The translations under genes and the position numbers were made by a program. DNA of 64,000 bases from Microvirga lupini (GTDB taxonomy: Bacteria; Pseudomonadota; Alphaproteobacteria; Rhizobiales; Beijerinckiaceae), in the NCBI RefSeq assembly GCF_014191055.1, contig NZ_JACHWB010000003.1, forward strand, positions 434,001 through 498,000. Direction: 5' to 3'. The first letter of the stretch is position 1, and every line of letters starts with the position of its first letter. This document shows positions 35,034 through 45,095 of this stretch, piece by piece. The notes beneath the pieces are model-generated. The model did no database searches. It was given only the letters and a program-made list of their open reading frames with translations, and was not told the origin of the DNA.

Positions 35034-35885
35034 TCAGGCGAGGAGGCTTGCCGCGAAGCGGGCGCAGACGAGCAGGAGGAAGATGCCGAATGCCACCTCA
35101 AGTCGACGTTTGGACAGGCGATGGGCAAGGCGAGCGCCAACGGGCGCCATCCAGGTGCTGGTCGGGATGAACAGCACAAAGCCCAGGAGCGATATATAGC
35201 CGAGTGCCAAAGGTGGCTGGAAAGCAATGACGTCTGGGTAGTCGGCCATGTGCGGCCAGCCGGCATAGATGTACCCTATGGCGCCCGGAATGGAGATCAG
35301 GATGCCGAGACCGGACGAGGTCGCGACCGCCTGATGGATCGGGCGGTTGTAGAAGGTCATGAATAGGTTCGAAAGCTGTCCGCCACCGATGCCCATGAGG
35401 GCGGACAAAACGCCGATGAGCCAGCCATAGACCACCATGATCGGCTTGGCCGGCATGTCCAGACCGAAGCGCCAAGTATCTTTGCCGAACAGAAGACGGA
35501 TGGCGGAAATGCCAGCCACAACCACGAAGACGCCTTTGAAAAGGTCGGCCGGGGCATAGCGTGCAACCACGCTGCCCATAACCACGCCGACCACCACAGG
35601 CACGGCCCAGACCCGCAGGATGGTCATATCAACGGCGCCCTTGGCACGATGGGCATTGAACGAGCGGATCGAGGTTGGGATGATGATCGCAAGCGACGTG
35701 CCGACGCAGAGCGGCATCCGCACATCGTCAGGAACTCCGAGGAACCTGAACAGCTCGTAGAGGATTGGCACCGCGACGGCACCGCCACCGACGCCGAAGA
35801 CACCCGCGAGCAGGCCGGTAACGGCCCCGGCCGCCAGAAGCGCCACCACGAGCCAAGCCAAGTCGAAGAGAGGTATGCCGAACAT
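35034..35885 (-). CDS. Sulfite exporter TauE/SafE family membrane protein
   Basis: A 283-residue polytopic membrane protein with two related halves, each carrying the family glycine-rich loop (GVFGVGGG near residue 29 and SALMGIGGGQLSN in the second half). TauE/SafE proteins export sulfite, sulfonates or other organic anions. The ATG at 35885 has GGTGGA upstream; a GTG four codons earlier (35897) is the alternative. It follows the DUF1028 gene by about 77 bp in the same direction. The cargo is unknown; a product of gamma-glutamyl or sulfur-containing peptide breakdown would fit (inference). Confidence 0.85.
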   Translation of the reverse strand: MFGIPLFDLAWLVVALLAAGAVTGLLAGVFGVGGGAVAVPILYELFRFLGVPDDVRMPLCVGTSLAIIIPTSIRSFNAHRAKGAVDMTILRVWAVPVVVGVVMGSVVARYAPADLFKGVFVVVAGISAIRLLFGKDTWRFGLDMPAKPIMVVYGWLIGVLSALMGIGGGQLSNLFMTFYNRPIHQAVATSSGLGILISIPGAIGYIYAGWPHMADYPDVIAFQPPLALGYISLLGFVLFIPTSTWMAPVGARLAHRLSKRRLEVAFGIFLLLVCARFAASLLA

Positions 35886-35962
35886 CGGGAGATCCACCGT
35901 AGAAAGCAGAACGGCCGTAGGATCGTTTCGTCCCTACGGCAAAATACAGTTACATAGACGCC

Positions 35963-36685
35963 TTAAGACGCTTTTGCTGCAAGACGTTCCTGGTATTCGC
36001 GTGCCCTCTGGTCGATCCAGGAGCGGTCCGTGACGCCTCCAGGATTGGCCCGAGTCGCCATGGCGTCCATGAAGGCCAGAAAGCGTTCATGGGCAACCCC
36101 ATAAAGCCGGCGTAGCTCCTCCAGGGGCTTGGGATGATCGTCAACGCGCAGGTCGAGCATGGGGTAAGGCTCGTCGCGCCAAATCTTGATGGCCGCCGAC
36201 TGCCTACCGCGCTTGTCGCCACCCTCGGCCTGTCCCGCATCGAGGGCCGCGAGGAGACGGTCGGCAAAGGGCAAATCCATGCGGCTTTTGTAAGTCTTGA
36301 GGCTCGCTTCGATTACCATTGAACCCGCGAGCATGTTGCCGGCCACCGATACACCCTCGTCGGTAAGGTGTCCGCACCAGTCGACGCACTCCCGCCCCGT
36401 ATGGGCCGCTGTTCTGCCGTCGCGGTCGATGACGTGAAGCTGGCGCGACTCGCGTCCGGGATCCTGGGCGGTGAGTACTGCCACAATCTCTTCAGCGCTC
36501 CGTCCCTCGGCCAGAAGCCGCATGCCGTCTGTGCCATAGAGCGGGTTGACGAGCGCCTGGGTGGCAAGAGCTCCGATCTTGGCCGTGCCATGGGGGCAAA
36601 GCGCCCCCACGGCGAAGAACTTGGTAGTGACGGCAACCCCGAACGAGCCGGTTTCGGGATCCTTGGCGATGATCGACCATGTCAT
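35963..36685 (-). CDS. DUF1028 domain protein (Ntn-hydrolase-like)
   Basis: A 240-residue protein matching the DUF1028 family from the first residues (MTWSIIAKDPETGSFGVAVT) through QALVNPLYG and GNMLAG. The family is structurally related to Ntn-hydrolases, but its reaction is not established; the invariant Thr/Ser after the start methionine could be the nucleophile. It has no signal peptide. It follows the gamma-glutamyltransferase by 12 bp, which suggests hydrolysis of an amide in the same pathway. Confidence 0.85.
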   Translation of the reverse strand: MTWSIIAKDPETGSFGVAVTTKFFAVGALCPHGTAKIGALATQALVNPLYGTDGMRLLAEGRSAEEIVAVLTAQDPGRESRQLHVIDRDGRTAAHTGRECVDWCGHLTDEGVSVAGNMLAGSMVIEASLKTYKSRMDLPFADRLLAALDAGQAEGGDKRGRQSAAIKIWRDEPYPMLDLRVDDHPKPLEELRRLYGVAHERFLAFMDAMATRANPGGVTDRSWIDQRAREYQERLAAKAS

Positions 36686-36697
36686 GATCCGTGCTCC

Positions 36698-38491
36698 TTA
36701 CCGCCCGACAGCGTAGGCCTGCATGAGGCGCGGCGTGGCGGCACCATGCAGCAGGCCGTCCTTGTCACGGCTTGCCGCTACGAGGCGTCCGACCGTCCAG
36801 GCCGGCGCCACCTCGACCTCGTGACCGCGGGCGCGCAGATCGTCGAGGACCTCCGCACCATAGGTCTCCTCGGCCATGAGGTGACCGGGCTTCTGCTCGC
36901 GCGGATAGAACGAGGAGGGGAAATGCGCTGTATGCGACATTGGGAGGTCGATGGTTTCCTGCAGGTTCAGCCCGTGATGGGCATGGCGCAGGAAGAGGAG
37001 CATCTGCCACTGCTCCTGCTGGTCGCCGCCGGGCGAGCCGAAGACCATGTAGGGCTCGCCGTCCTTCTCCGCGAGGGTCGGGGTGAGCGTGGTGCGCGGG
37101 CGCTTGCCCGGCGCGAGGCTTGCCGGCAGGTTCTCCTCCAGCCAGAACATCTGGGCGCGGGAATTGAGCATGAAGCCGAGCTCAGGAATGACGGGCGAAG
37201 ACTGCAGCCAGCCGCCGGAGGGCATGGCCGCGATCATGTTCCCAAACCGGTCGACCGCATCGATATGCACTGTGTCGCCGCGCCGTGCGGAGCGCATGGA
37301 TTGAAGCGTCGGCTCGCCTCCGGACACCTTCTTGTCCGTGGTCGAGAGATCTCGAAGCGCCTTCAGGGTACGCTCCACCTGAGCTTCATAACCTTCAAGG
37401 CGCCCGGGGAGGAGCTCAAGGGAGGCCTTGTCGGTGATGAGCTTGCGGCGCTCATCGTTATAGGCATCCGACAGCAGCGTCTGGATCGGAACGTCAACGA
37501 AATCAGGGTCGCCGTAATAGGCCTCGCGGTCGGCGAAGGCTAGTTTCATCGCCTCGACCACAGTATGGACGAACTCGCCGCTGGTCGGTCCCATGGCAGC
37601 AAGATCGAACCCCTTCAGCAACGCCAGCGTTTGCAGGAAGACGGGTCCCTGGCCCCAGGGCCTGATCTTGTTGACGCGGAAATTGTGATACTCATAGGTC
37701 TGCGGCACATCATATGATGCCTGCCACTTCGCCATGTCGCCGGCGGTCAGCACGCCTCGGTGGCGCGAGCCGCTTTGATCCATCACCTCGGTCTTGCGCA
37801 CGAAGGCATCGATGGCCTCTGCCACGAAGCCCTTGTAGAAGGCGTTGCGCGCACCCTCGATCTGCGCTTCGCGGTCGCTGCCCTTGGCTTCTCCTTCGCG
37901 GATGATGCGCTTCCAGGTATCGGCGAGCTGCGGGTTACGGAAGAGCTGGCGGGGTTTCGGCACCTCACCACCGGGCAGGAACACTTCAGCGGAGGTTGGC
38001 CACTCGGTTTCGAAGAACTCCTTGAGGCCTTTGATGGTGTCCGACACTCGCGGCAGCAGGGGATGACCCTGCTCGGCATAGTAGATAGCAGGCTCCAGCA
38101 CCTCCCTGAGCGAGAGGAGGCCATGATCGCGCAGCAGCAGCATCCAGGCGTCGAAGGCGCCAGGCACAACGGTGGCGAGCATGCCATTGCCAGGAATGAG
38201 CTTGAGACCTTCGCGCTTATAATGCTCGATGGTGGCGCCAGCCGGTGCTGTCCCTTGGCCGCAGAGGACTTCGACCTTCTTGGTCTTGGCGGAGTAAAAT
38301 ACGGCTGGAACCTCGCCGGACGGGCCCACCAAGTGCGGCTCGACCACCTGGAGCACGAAGGCGGAGGCGACGCAGGCATCGAAGGCATTGCCGCCCTTTT
38401 CCAGCATGGCCATGCCGGCAGCCGAAGCCAGCCAATGGGTCGAGGTGACGATGCCGAAGGTGCCGAGAATCTCGGGCCGTGTCGTGAACAT
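36698..38491 (-). CDS. Gamma-glutamyltransferase family protein
   Basis: A 597-residue Ntn-hydrolase of the gamma-glutamyltransferase/cephalosporin-acylase family. The catalytic threonine is probably Thr407 in RRGDTVHIDAV, where the precursor would cut itself into two subunits. A typical glycine-rich oxyanion region follows (MPSGGWLQSS). No secretion signal is apparent, unlike periplasmic GGT, so it may act inside the cell on imported gamma-glutamyl compounds. It lies 30 bp after the peptide permease gene and 12 bp before the DUF1028 gene. Confidence 0.9.
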   Translation of the reverse strand: MFTTRPEILGTFGIVTSTHWLASAAGMAMLEKGGNAFDACVASAFVLQVVEPHLVGPSGEVPAVFYSAKTKKVEVLCGQGTAPAGATIEHYKREGLKLIPGNGMLATVVPGAFDAWMLLLRDHGLLSLREVLEPAIYYAEQGHPLLPRVSDTIKGLKEFFETEWPTSAEVFLPGGEVPKPRQLFRNPQLADTWKRIIREGEAKGSDREAQIEGARNAFYKGFVAEAIDAFVRKTEVMDQSGSRHRGVLTAGDMAKWQASYDVPQTYEYHNFRVNKIRPWGQGPVFLQTLALLKGFDLAAMGPTSGEFVHTVVEAMKLAFADREAYYGDPDFVDVPIQTLLSDAYNDERRKLITDKASLELLPGRLEGYEAQVERTLKALRDLSTTDKKVSGGEPTLQSMRSARRGDTVHIDAVDRFGNMIAAMPSGGWLQSSPVIPELGFMLNSRAQMFWLEENLPASLAPGKRPRTTLTPTLAEKDGEPYMVFGSPGGDQQEQWQMLLFLRHAHHGLNLQETIDLPMSHTAHFPSSFYPREQKPGHLMAEETYGAEVLDDLRARGHEVEVAPAWTVGRLVAASRDKDGLLHGAATPRLMQAYAVGR

Positions 38492-38521
38492 GATGCTATA
38501 TCCGAAGGTTGCTTTTCGTTG

Positions 38522-39397
38522 TTACTGTTCGCGGGGATCGAGCGCGTCGCGCAAGCCGTCGCCGAGAAGGTTGAAGCCTAGAACGATCAAGAAGATCGCC
38601 GAGCCTGGGAAGATCGACATCCAGGGCGCCTGATCCATGAAGTTCTTGGCGGTGTTCAGCATGGAGCCCCAGGAGGGGTTCGGCGGCTGTTGGCCCAATC
38701 CGAGGAAGGAGAGGCTCGCCTCCGCGATGATGGCCGTGGCGATGGTCAGCGTGCCCTGGACGAGGATCGGCGGCAGCACGTTGGGAAGAACGTAGCGCAC
38801 CATGATCCAGAAGTCCGGAAGCCCGATGGCTCGTGCCCCCTCCACATAATCCTCGGCCTTCACCGTCAGCACCTGTCCGCGGGTCAGGCGGATGAAGATC
38901 GGCATGGCTGACAAACCGATGGCGATCATCGCATTGGTGAGGCTGGGGCCCAGGAAAGCCGCGAGTGCTATGGCGAAGATCAGGAAGGGGATCGCCAGCA
39001 TGGCATCCGTGGCGCGGGAGATGGCGGCATCGATCCAGCCGCCGAAATAGCCGGCGATGAGACCGAAAGGAACGCCGAGGACAATGGCGATGAAGACGGA
39101 GATCACGCCAGCCATGATGGAGGCGCGCGCGCCCCAGAGCATGCGGGAGAGCATGTCGCGTCCGAGTTCGTCGGTGCCGAACCAGAACAGTTCTGACGGC
39201 GGCTTGCGGATGCTCGTGAAGCTCGGCTTAACCGGATCGTAGGGCGCAAGATAGGGGCCCACGATGGCAGCCAGGATGAAGAACAACACGATGGCGCCTC
39301 CGACGACGGCACTCTTGTTCTTCAGGAATTTGGCGAGCACACGGCTGCGCTTCTTCGGCAGAGCGACCTCGTCGGCGACAACGGCTGTAGCGGTCAT
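38522..39397 (-). CDS. Peptide ABC transporter permease (DppC/GsiD family)
   Basis: A 291-residue permease of the DppC family with the FLKNKSAVVGGAIVLFFILA first helix and the GTDELGRDMLSRMLWG segment. It overlaps the DppB-type gene by 4 bp. With the gamma-glutamyltransferase next door the transporter resembles glutathione importers (GsiABCD) in logic, though family membership alone does not fix the ligand. Confidence 0.93.
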   Translation of the reverse strand: MTATAVVADEVALPKKRSRVLAKFLKNKSAVVGGAIVLFFILAAIVGPYLAPYDPVKPSFTSIRKPPSELFWFGTDELGRDMLSRMLWGARASIMAGVISVFIAIVLGVPFGLIAGYFGGWIDAAISRATDAMLAIPFLIFAIALAAFLGPSLTNAMIAIGLSAMPIFIRLTRGQVLTVKAEDYVEGARAIGLPDFWIMVRYVLPNVLPPILVQGTLTIATAIIAEASLSFLGLGQQPPNPSWGSMLNTAKNFMDQAPWMSIFPGSAIFLIVLGFNLLGDGLRDALDPREQ

Positions 39398-40341
39398 GCT
39401 GAGTGCCTCAGGCGGGGATTAACGAGAACGTAAAGGACATCGGCCAGAAGGTTCATGAAGATGAACCCGACGGCCGTGCAAAGAACCACGCCCTGCACGA
39501 CGGCATAGTCGCGGTTGAACACCGCATCCACGATGAGCTTGCCGAAGCCTGGAATAGTGAAGATCTGCTCGGTCAAAACCGCACCTGCGAGCAGTTCGCC
39601 GAACAACAGGGTCGAAAGGGTCACGATGGGTACGAGCGCGTTGCGCAGGGCATGCTTCAGGATGACCTTGCGCGACAGGAGCCCCTTGGCGCGTGCGGTT
39701 CGAATATAGTCAGAGCGCATGACCCCGAGCATGGCGCTGCGGGTGTGCCGCATGAGGCTTGCCGCAAGTCCCGTGCCGAGCACGAAGGCTGGCATGAGCA
39801 TGGTCTTGATGTTGAGCCAGAGATCCTCGGTCGGCGGCACGTATCCGGATGCCGGCAGGAGCTTCCAGCGCACTGAGATCAGCATGATGAGCATGATGCC
39901 AAGCCAGAAGTTCGGGATCGATAAGCCGGACAGTGCGATGACGTTGGCGGTATAGTCGACAGCCGTTCCCTTCCTCACCGCCGAGATGATGCCGGCGGGG
40001 ATGCCGATGGCCAGCGCCACGATCATGGCCATGATGGCGAGCTCGAGGGTGACCGGGAGCTTGCTCATGATCAGATCAAGAACCGGAATGTCGGTACGTA
40101 GTGAGATGCCCAGATTACCTGTCAGGGCCGAGCCGATCCAGGCGAAGTATTGAACCGGGATCGGATCATCCAGGCGGTACTTCTGGCGCAGATATTCCAG
40201 CACCTGCGGATCACGCTCCTCGCCCGCCATGGTGAGGACCGGATCGCCGGGCAGGAGCTTCTGCAGGGCGAAGACCAGCAGCGACACGATGATCAGCGTC
40301 GGGATGGCAATCAGTATTCGTCGTCCGATGTAGCGCAGCAT
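39394..40341 (-). CDS. Peptide ABC transporter permease (DppB/GsiC family)
   Basis: A 315-residue permease starting MLRYIGRRILIAIPTLIIVS, typical of DppB/GsiC, with about six membrane segments and the DYIRTARAKGLL loop. It is preceded by a strong hairpin in the 73-bp gap after the binding-protein gene and overlaps the next permease by 4 bp. Confidence 0.93.
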   Translation of the reverse strand: MLRYIGRRILIAIPTLIIVSLLVFALQKLLPGDPVLTMAGEERDPQVLEYLRQKYRLDDPIPVQYFAWIGSALTGNLGISLRTDIPVLDLIMSKLPVTLELAIMAMIVALAIGIPAGIISAVRKGTAVDYTANVIALSGLSIPNFWLGIMLIMLISVRWKLLPASGYVPPTEDLWLNIKTMLMPAFVLGTGLAASLMRHTRSAMLGVMRSDYIRTARAKGLLSRKVILKHALRNALVPIVTLSTLLFGELLAGAVLTEQIFTIPGFGKLIVDAVFNRDYAVVQGVVLCTAVGFIFMNLLADVLYVLVNPRLRHSA

Positions 40342-40375
40342 CAGCCCAGGAAACCTGCATCAGAGGAAGGAAGGG

Positions 40376-40400
40376 CGTGCCCGGTTCGTGACCGGGCACG
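40376..40400 (-). terminator. Hairpin between binding protein and permease genes
   Basis: A perfect 10-bp stem (CGTGCCCGGT and ACCGGGCACG) with a 5-nt loop lies in the gap after the binding-protein stop. On the minus strand it is followed by a C/T-rich stretch, not a clean U-run, so partial termination or mRNA 3'-end protection is more likely than full termination. Confidence 0.65.
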
Positions 40401-40414
40401 CGGTTCTCATACGA

Positions 40415-41914
40415 TCAGGAGGCGAACTTCACGCCCTTCAGGCGGATCATGCCATCCGGATAGGGCTTGAAATTTTGCACCTTCTTCGTGTGAACGAAGG
40501 GCCAGGGCTGATAGTAGGTGTAGATGATCGGAAGGTCCTGCTTCAGGATCTCCTGAGCCTGATCGTAAAGCTGCTTGCGCTTGGCCTCGTCGTTAATGAT
40601 TCGGGCATCATTCAAGAGCTTGTCGACCTGCTCATTGCAGTACTTGCCATCGTTCAGGGCACCCTTGCAGGTGACGAACGGGTGGATATTGCCGTCGGGA
40701 TCGACGCGGCCGGACCAGCCGATCACGTTGACGTCGAAGTTGCCCGCCTGGGCTTCCTTCTGCATGGCCGCGAACTCGGTCGGGCGCAGCGTGATATCAA
40801 AGCCTGTTTCAGCCGCCATGGCCTGGATGATCTCAGCGATTTGCTGAGCCGTGGTCCCGGTGCCGAAGGTGAGTTCGAACTTCACCCGATCAACGCCAGC
40901 CTCCTTGAGAAGCTGCTTCGCCTTGGCGACATCACGCTGATTGGCCTTGAACTTCGGGTTATTGTACGGGCTCGCCACCGGGAAAGGCTGGCCGGCGGGC
41001 GGATAGATGCCCGCGCCGACCACCTCATTGATCACGTTGCGATCAATGGAGAGTTCGAGTGCTTGCCGGACACGCTTATCCTGGCCAAGCTTAGACTTTG
41101 CGCGTTCGCCGTTGTTGGTGTTGATGGTCAGGCCCTGGTAACCGATGCCAGTGACGGGAGCGAAAACCAGGCTCGAGTCGCTTTTAACGGCCGGGACGTC
41201 GCTTGGGGCGAGGCGTTCGAGAAGATCGAGGTTGCCTGAGCGCAGGTTCGCGAGGCGAACGGTGGTGTCCGGAATAGGCTGGAAAATGACGCGTTCGAAG
41301 TTGAAGTTCTTGGCGTCCCAGTGATCGGCGAACTTCTCCAGCACGATGCGATCGTTCTGCACGCGCTCGACGAACTTGTACGGACCCGAGCAGACAGGCT
41401 TCTGGCCGAAATCGGCGGAGGCCAACGCCTTCGGCGACATGATCATGCCAGCACGGTCCGAGAGTTGCGACAGCAGGGTCGCGTCGGCGCGGGAGAGATT
41501 GACCTTCACGGTCAGATCGTCGACGGCCTCAACATTGTCCACGGAGGTCAGCTCGCTCTTGCGAAGACTGTCCGGAAGCGTGCGGGCACGATCGATATTG
41601 GCCTTCACGGCGGCGGCGTTCATGGGCTCGCCGTCGTGGAACTTGACACCCGGGCGCAGCTTGAAGGTCAGCGACTTGCCGTCATCGCTCCAGCTCCACT
41701 CGGTGGCGAGCTCGGGGGTGAACTTCAGGTCCGGTGTGATGTCGACAAGCTTGTTGCACAGCGATGTGAACACGATACGACCGACGAAGGTGCGCGCGCG
41801 ATGGGGATCGAGCACGTCCGGATCTTCGTTCAGGCCGATGCGCAGGGTCTGCGCGGAGGCGGCGGTGCTCACCAGGAGCCCGGCAGCCATGGCTAGGAGC
41901 AGTCTTTTCTTCAT
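40415..41914 (-). CDS. Peptide ABC transporter substrate-binding protein (DppA/GsiB family)
   Basis: A 499-residue family-5 solute-binding protein. The signal peptide ends SAQ at about residue 22, and the mature part starts TLRIGLNEDPDVLDPHRA. The signature region ELATEWSWSDDGKSLTFKLR lies near residue 66. It should bind a short peptide or glutathione-like ligand. It lies 39 bp after the ATPase gene in a leftward operon headed by a regulator. Confidence 0.92.
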   Translation of the reverse strand: MKKRLLLAMAAGLLVSTAASAQTLRIGLNEDPDVLDPHRARTFVGRIVFTSLCNKLVDITPDLKFTPELATEWSWSDDGKSLTFKLRPGVKFHDGEPMNAAAVKANIDRARTLPDSLRKSELTSVDNVEAVDDLTVKVNLSRADATLLSQLSDRAGMIMSPKALASADFGQKPVCSGPYKFVERVQNDRIVLEKFADHWDAKNFNFERVIFQPIPDTTVRLANLRSGNLDLLERLAPSDVPAVKSDSSLVFAPVTGIGYQGLTINTNNGERAKSKLGQDKRVRQALELSIDRNVINEVVGAGIYPPAGQPFPVASPYNNPKFKANQRDVAKAKQLLKEAGVDRVKFELTFGTGTTAQQIAEIIQAMAAETGFDITLRPTEFAAMQKEAQAGNFDVNVIGWSGRVDPDGNIHPFVTCKGALNDGKYCNEQVDKLLNDARIINDEAKRKQLYDQAQEILKQDLPIIYTYYQPWPFVHTKKVQNFKPYPDGMIRLKGVKFAS

Positions 41915-41953
41915 TTACATCGTCCTCCAATAGTCCTCTGGATCATTCCTCTG

Positions 41954-43053
41954 TCAGGGGCTCGTCGTGACGGGCTTATCCTGCCGTTCACGCCAAGTTT
42001 GGTAGAGCGCCAAGCGCTTGGAGAGCGCTGCGCTCAGGGGCGGCGCACTTATGGAACCAGCGCCCGCTCCCTGGATTTCGCGCCAGAAATGGCAGGCTAC
42101 GCGCCGCCCGTCTGGTGCAGCCTCAAGGGCAGGATGCTGCTCTTTGCAGACAGGGCGCGCATGAGGGCAGCGAGTATGGAAGCGACATCCCGAAGGCGGG
42201 GCGGCCGGGCTCGGCACGTCGCCTTGCAGGAGCGCCTTCGGCTGCCGGCTCGAAGGGCTTGGAATAGGGATCGCTGCCAGTAGCGCCTGGGTGTAGGGGT
42301 GCAGGGGATTGTCGAAGAGCGCATCTGTCTCCGACAATTCCATGATCTCGCCGAGATACATGACGGCCACCCGGTCGCTCATGTGCCGGATCACGGCAAG
42401 ATCATGCGCTACGATGACGAGCGTAAGCCCAAAGCGATCCTTCAGATCCTCGAGCAGGTTGATAATTTGTGCCTGGATCGACACGTCGAGGGCCGAGACC
42501 GGCTCATCGCCCACGATCAGCTTTGGGTCTCCCGCGAGCGCCCGGGCGATGCCGATGCGCTGGCGCTGACCGCCGGAAAACTCGTGTGGGTAGCGGTCCG
42601 CGTGTGTGGGTAGGAGGCCGACCGTGCGCATGAGATCTGCAACGCGGTCGCGCTTCTCGCTCCCTCTGGCCAAGTTGTGCAGCCAGATCGGTTCCGCGAT
42701 GATATCACCTACATTCATGCGCGGGTTCAGCGAGGCATAAGGATCCTGGAAGATGATCTGGAGCTCACGACGTAACCTGCGCAACTCGCTCTTGCTGAGC
42801 TTCAGGATCGAGCGGCCTTCATAGCGCACGTCACCGGCGGTCGGCTCGATCAGTCGGAGGAGGAGGCGGCCCAGGGTGGACTTGCCGCAACCGGATTCGC
42901 CGACGATCGCGAAGGTCTCGCCGCGCCGGATGTCGAGGGATACTCCATCGACTGCGCGGACGACAGTCGGAGAGGAGAGCAAGCCCCCGCTGCCGAAGTG
43001 CTTCTTGAGGTCCACGCCTTCAAGGATGACGTCGCCGGTGGTTGCCATCGCGC

Positions 43054-43057
<4 letters not shown>
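41954..43057 (-). CDS. Peptide ABC transporter ATP-binding protein (DppF family)
   Basis: A 367-residue ATPase with Walker [10 protein letters not shown], signature [15 protein letters not shown] and Walker [13 protein letters not shown], plus the C-terminal cysteine region ([15 protein letters not shown]). The ATG at 43057 overlaps the DppD-type stop (ATGA); the frame extends 14 codons upstream into the other gene. A C-terminal tail of about 50 residues exceeds the usual length. Confidence 0.92.
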
Positions 43058-44104
<1,047 letters not shown>

Positions 44105-44115
<11 letters not shown>

Positions 44116-44881
44116 GGCGTCTCTCTTTTTTGGTGTTTGCTGTCACGGGTGCTTCCGAAATCTGTCCGTCCATACGGTCGGGCAGGGGGGTAGTCATAAC
44201 TTTGAGAAGGCCCTCGCGCACGAGCTCGAGATGCTCACGCATGGCATGCTCGGCCGCATGCGCCTCGCGTTGCGCAATAGCCGCGATGACGCGGCGGTGC
44301 TGCTCGACATAGATCTGCTGACGCTCACCGGAGCGTGCACGCTCCCTCAGGAGCCGCCATGTCGTGTCCTGACGGATACGGTCGACCATATCGAAGATCG
44401 CAAGAAGCAAGGAGTTGCCCGCTGCCTCCGCAATCGTCCGGTGCAGGGCACTGTCCCAGAGTTCGCGACCGTCCGCATCCGACGAGGAGGCCGTCTTCTC
44501 GGCTAGGCGCAGAAGGCGCTCGATGTCGCCGTTCGTCGCCCGCATGGCTGCCAATCGGGCAAGGGCCGGTTCGATCTCCAACCGCACATCCATCACTTCA
44601 AGCGGGTGGGTACGTTTCGACAGTTCCTCGAGGTTGGTTGGCGTATGGTCCGGGCGCGACCCTACAAAGGTTCCCTTGCCTTGATGCCGCCAGATCCGCC
44701 CTTCCGCTTCCAGCACCTCAAGCGCTCGCCGCAGGGCGCGGCGTCCGATCCCGATCTGCGCCGCCAGGACCCGCTCAGGCGGGAGCCGCTGCTCCCCGTC
44801 GGAGGCAGTATCGTCCAGTAGAGCCCGCAACCGCCCGAGAGCGAAGTTGGAGCTGTCTGCTGAAGGATTCGGGTTGGACAT
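44105..44881 (-). CDS. FCD-family GntR transcriptional regulator
   Basis: A 258-residue FadR-type regulator with the winged helix at about residues 20-75 (RLPPERVLAAQIGIGRRAL, then EAEGRIWRHQGKGTF) and an FCD domain with HRTIAEAAGNSLLLAIFD and the YVEQHRRVIAAI helix. It heads a leftward operon of importer, gamma-glutamyltransferase and DUF1028 genes. A 17-bp palindrome lies 30-46 bp upstream of its start and could be its operator. Confidence 0.9.
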
Positions 44882-44910
44882 AGAGATCCAGCTCCCTGTG
44901 AACCAATCTT

Positions 44911-44927
44911 GCTGCTGGACCAGCAGC
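44911..44927. promoter_or_regulatory. 17-bp perfect palindrome upstream of the FCD regulator
   Basis: GCTGCTGGACCAGCAGC is perfectly symmetrical around one central A. It lies just upstream of the regulator start and contains TGG-A-CCA, similar in shape to FCD/FadR operators. Autoregulation of the whole operon is a reasonable guess. Confidence 0.55.
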
Positions 44928-44982
44928 CGCGAAGCCTTGTTGCGGCTGTGGGCGTCTCAACGAAACAAGGCTATCTCGATCC

Positions 44983-45007
44983 TGAACCAATTTGCAAGTG
45001 GTTCAGT
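44983..45007. repeat. Inverted repeat between epimerase end and FCD regulator
   Basis: CTGAACCA (44983-44990) and TGGTTCAG (45000-45007) are perfect arms with a 9-nt spacer. The repeat could end the leftward epimerase transcript (no U-run follows) or be a second regulator site. The rest of the 214-bp gap shows nothing else. Confidence 0.45.
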
Positions 45008-45095
45008 GATGGTTCGTTAGTCGATATTGCCGCTTCGATGATCGGCGGATCGTTCGAACCTAATGCTACGCTGAGAGAGAGCCTTGGTCACGTGC

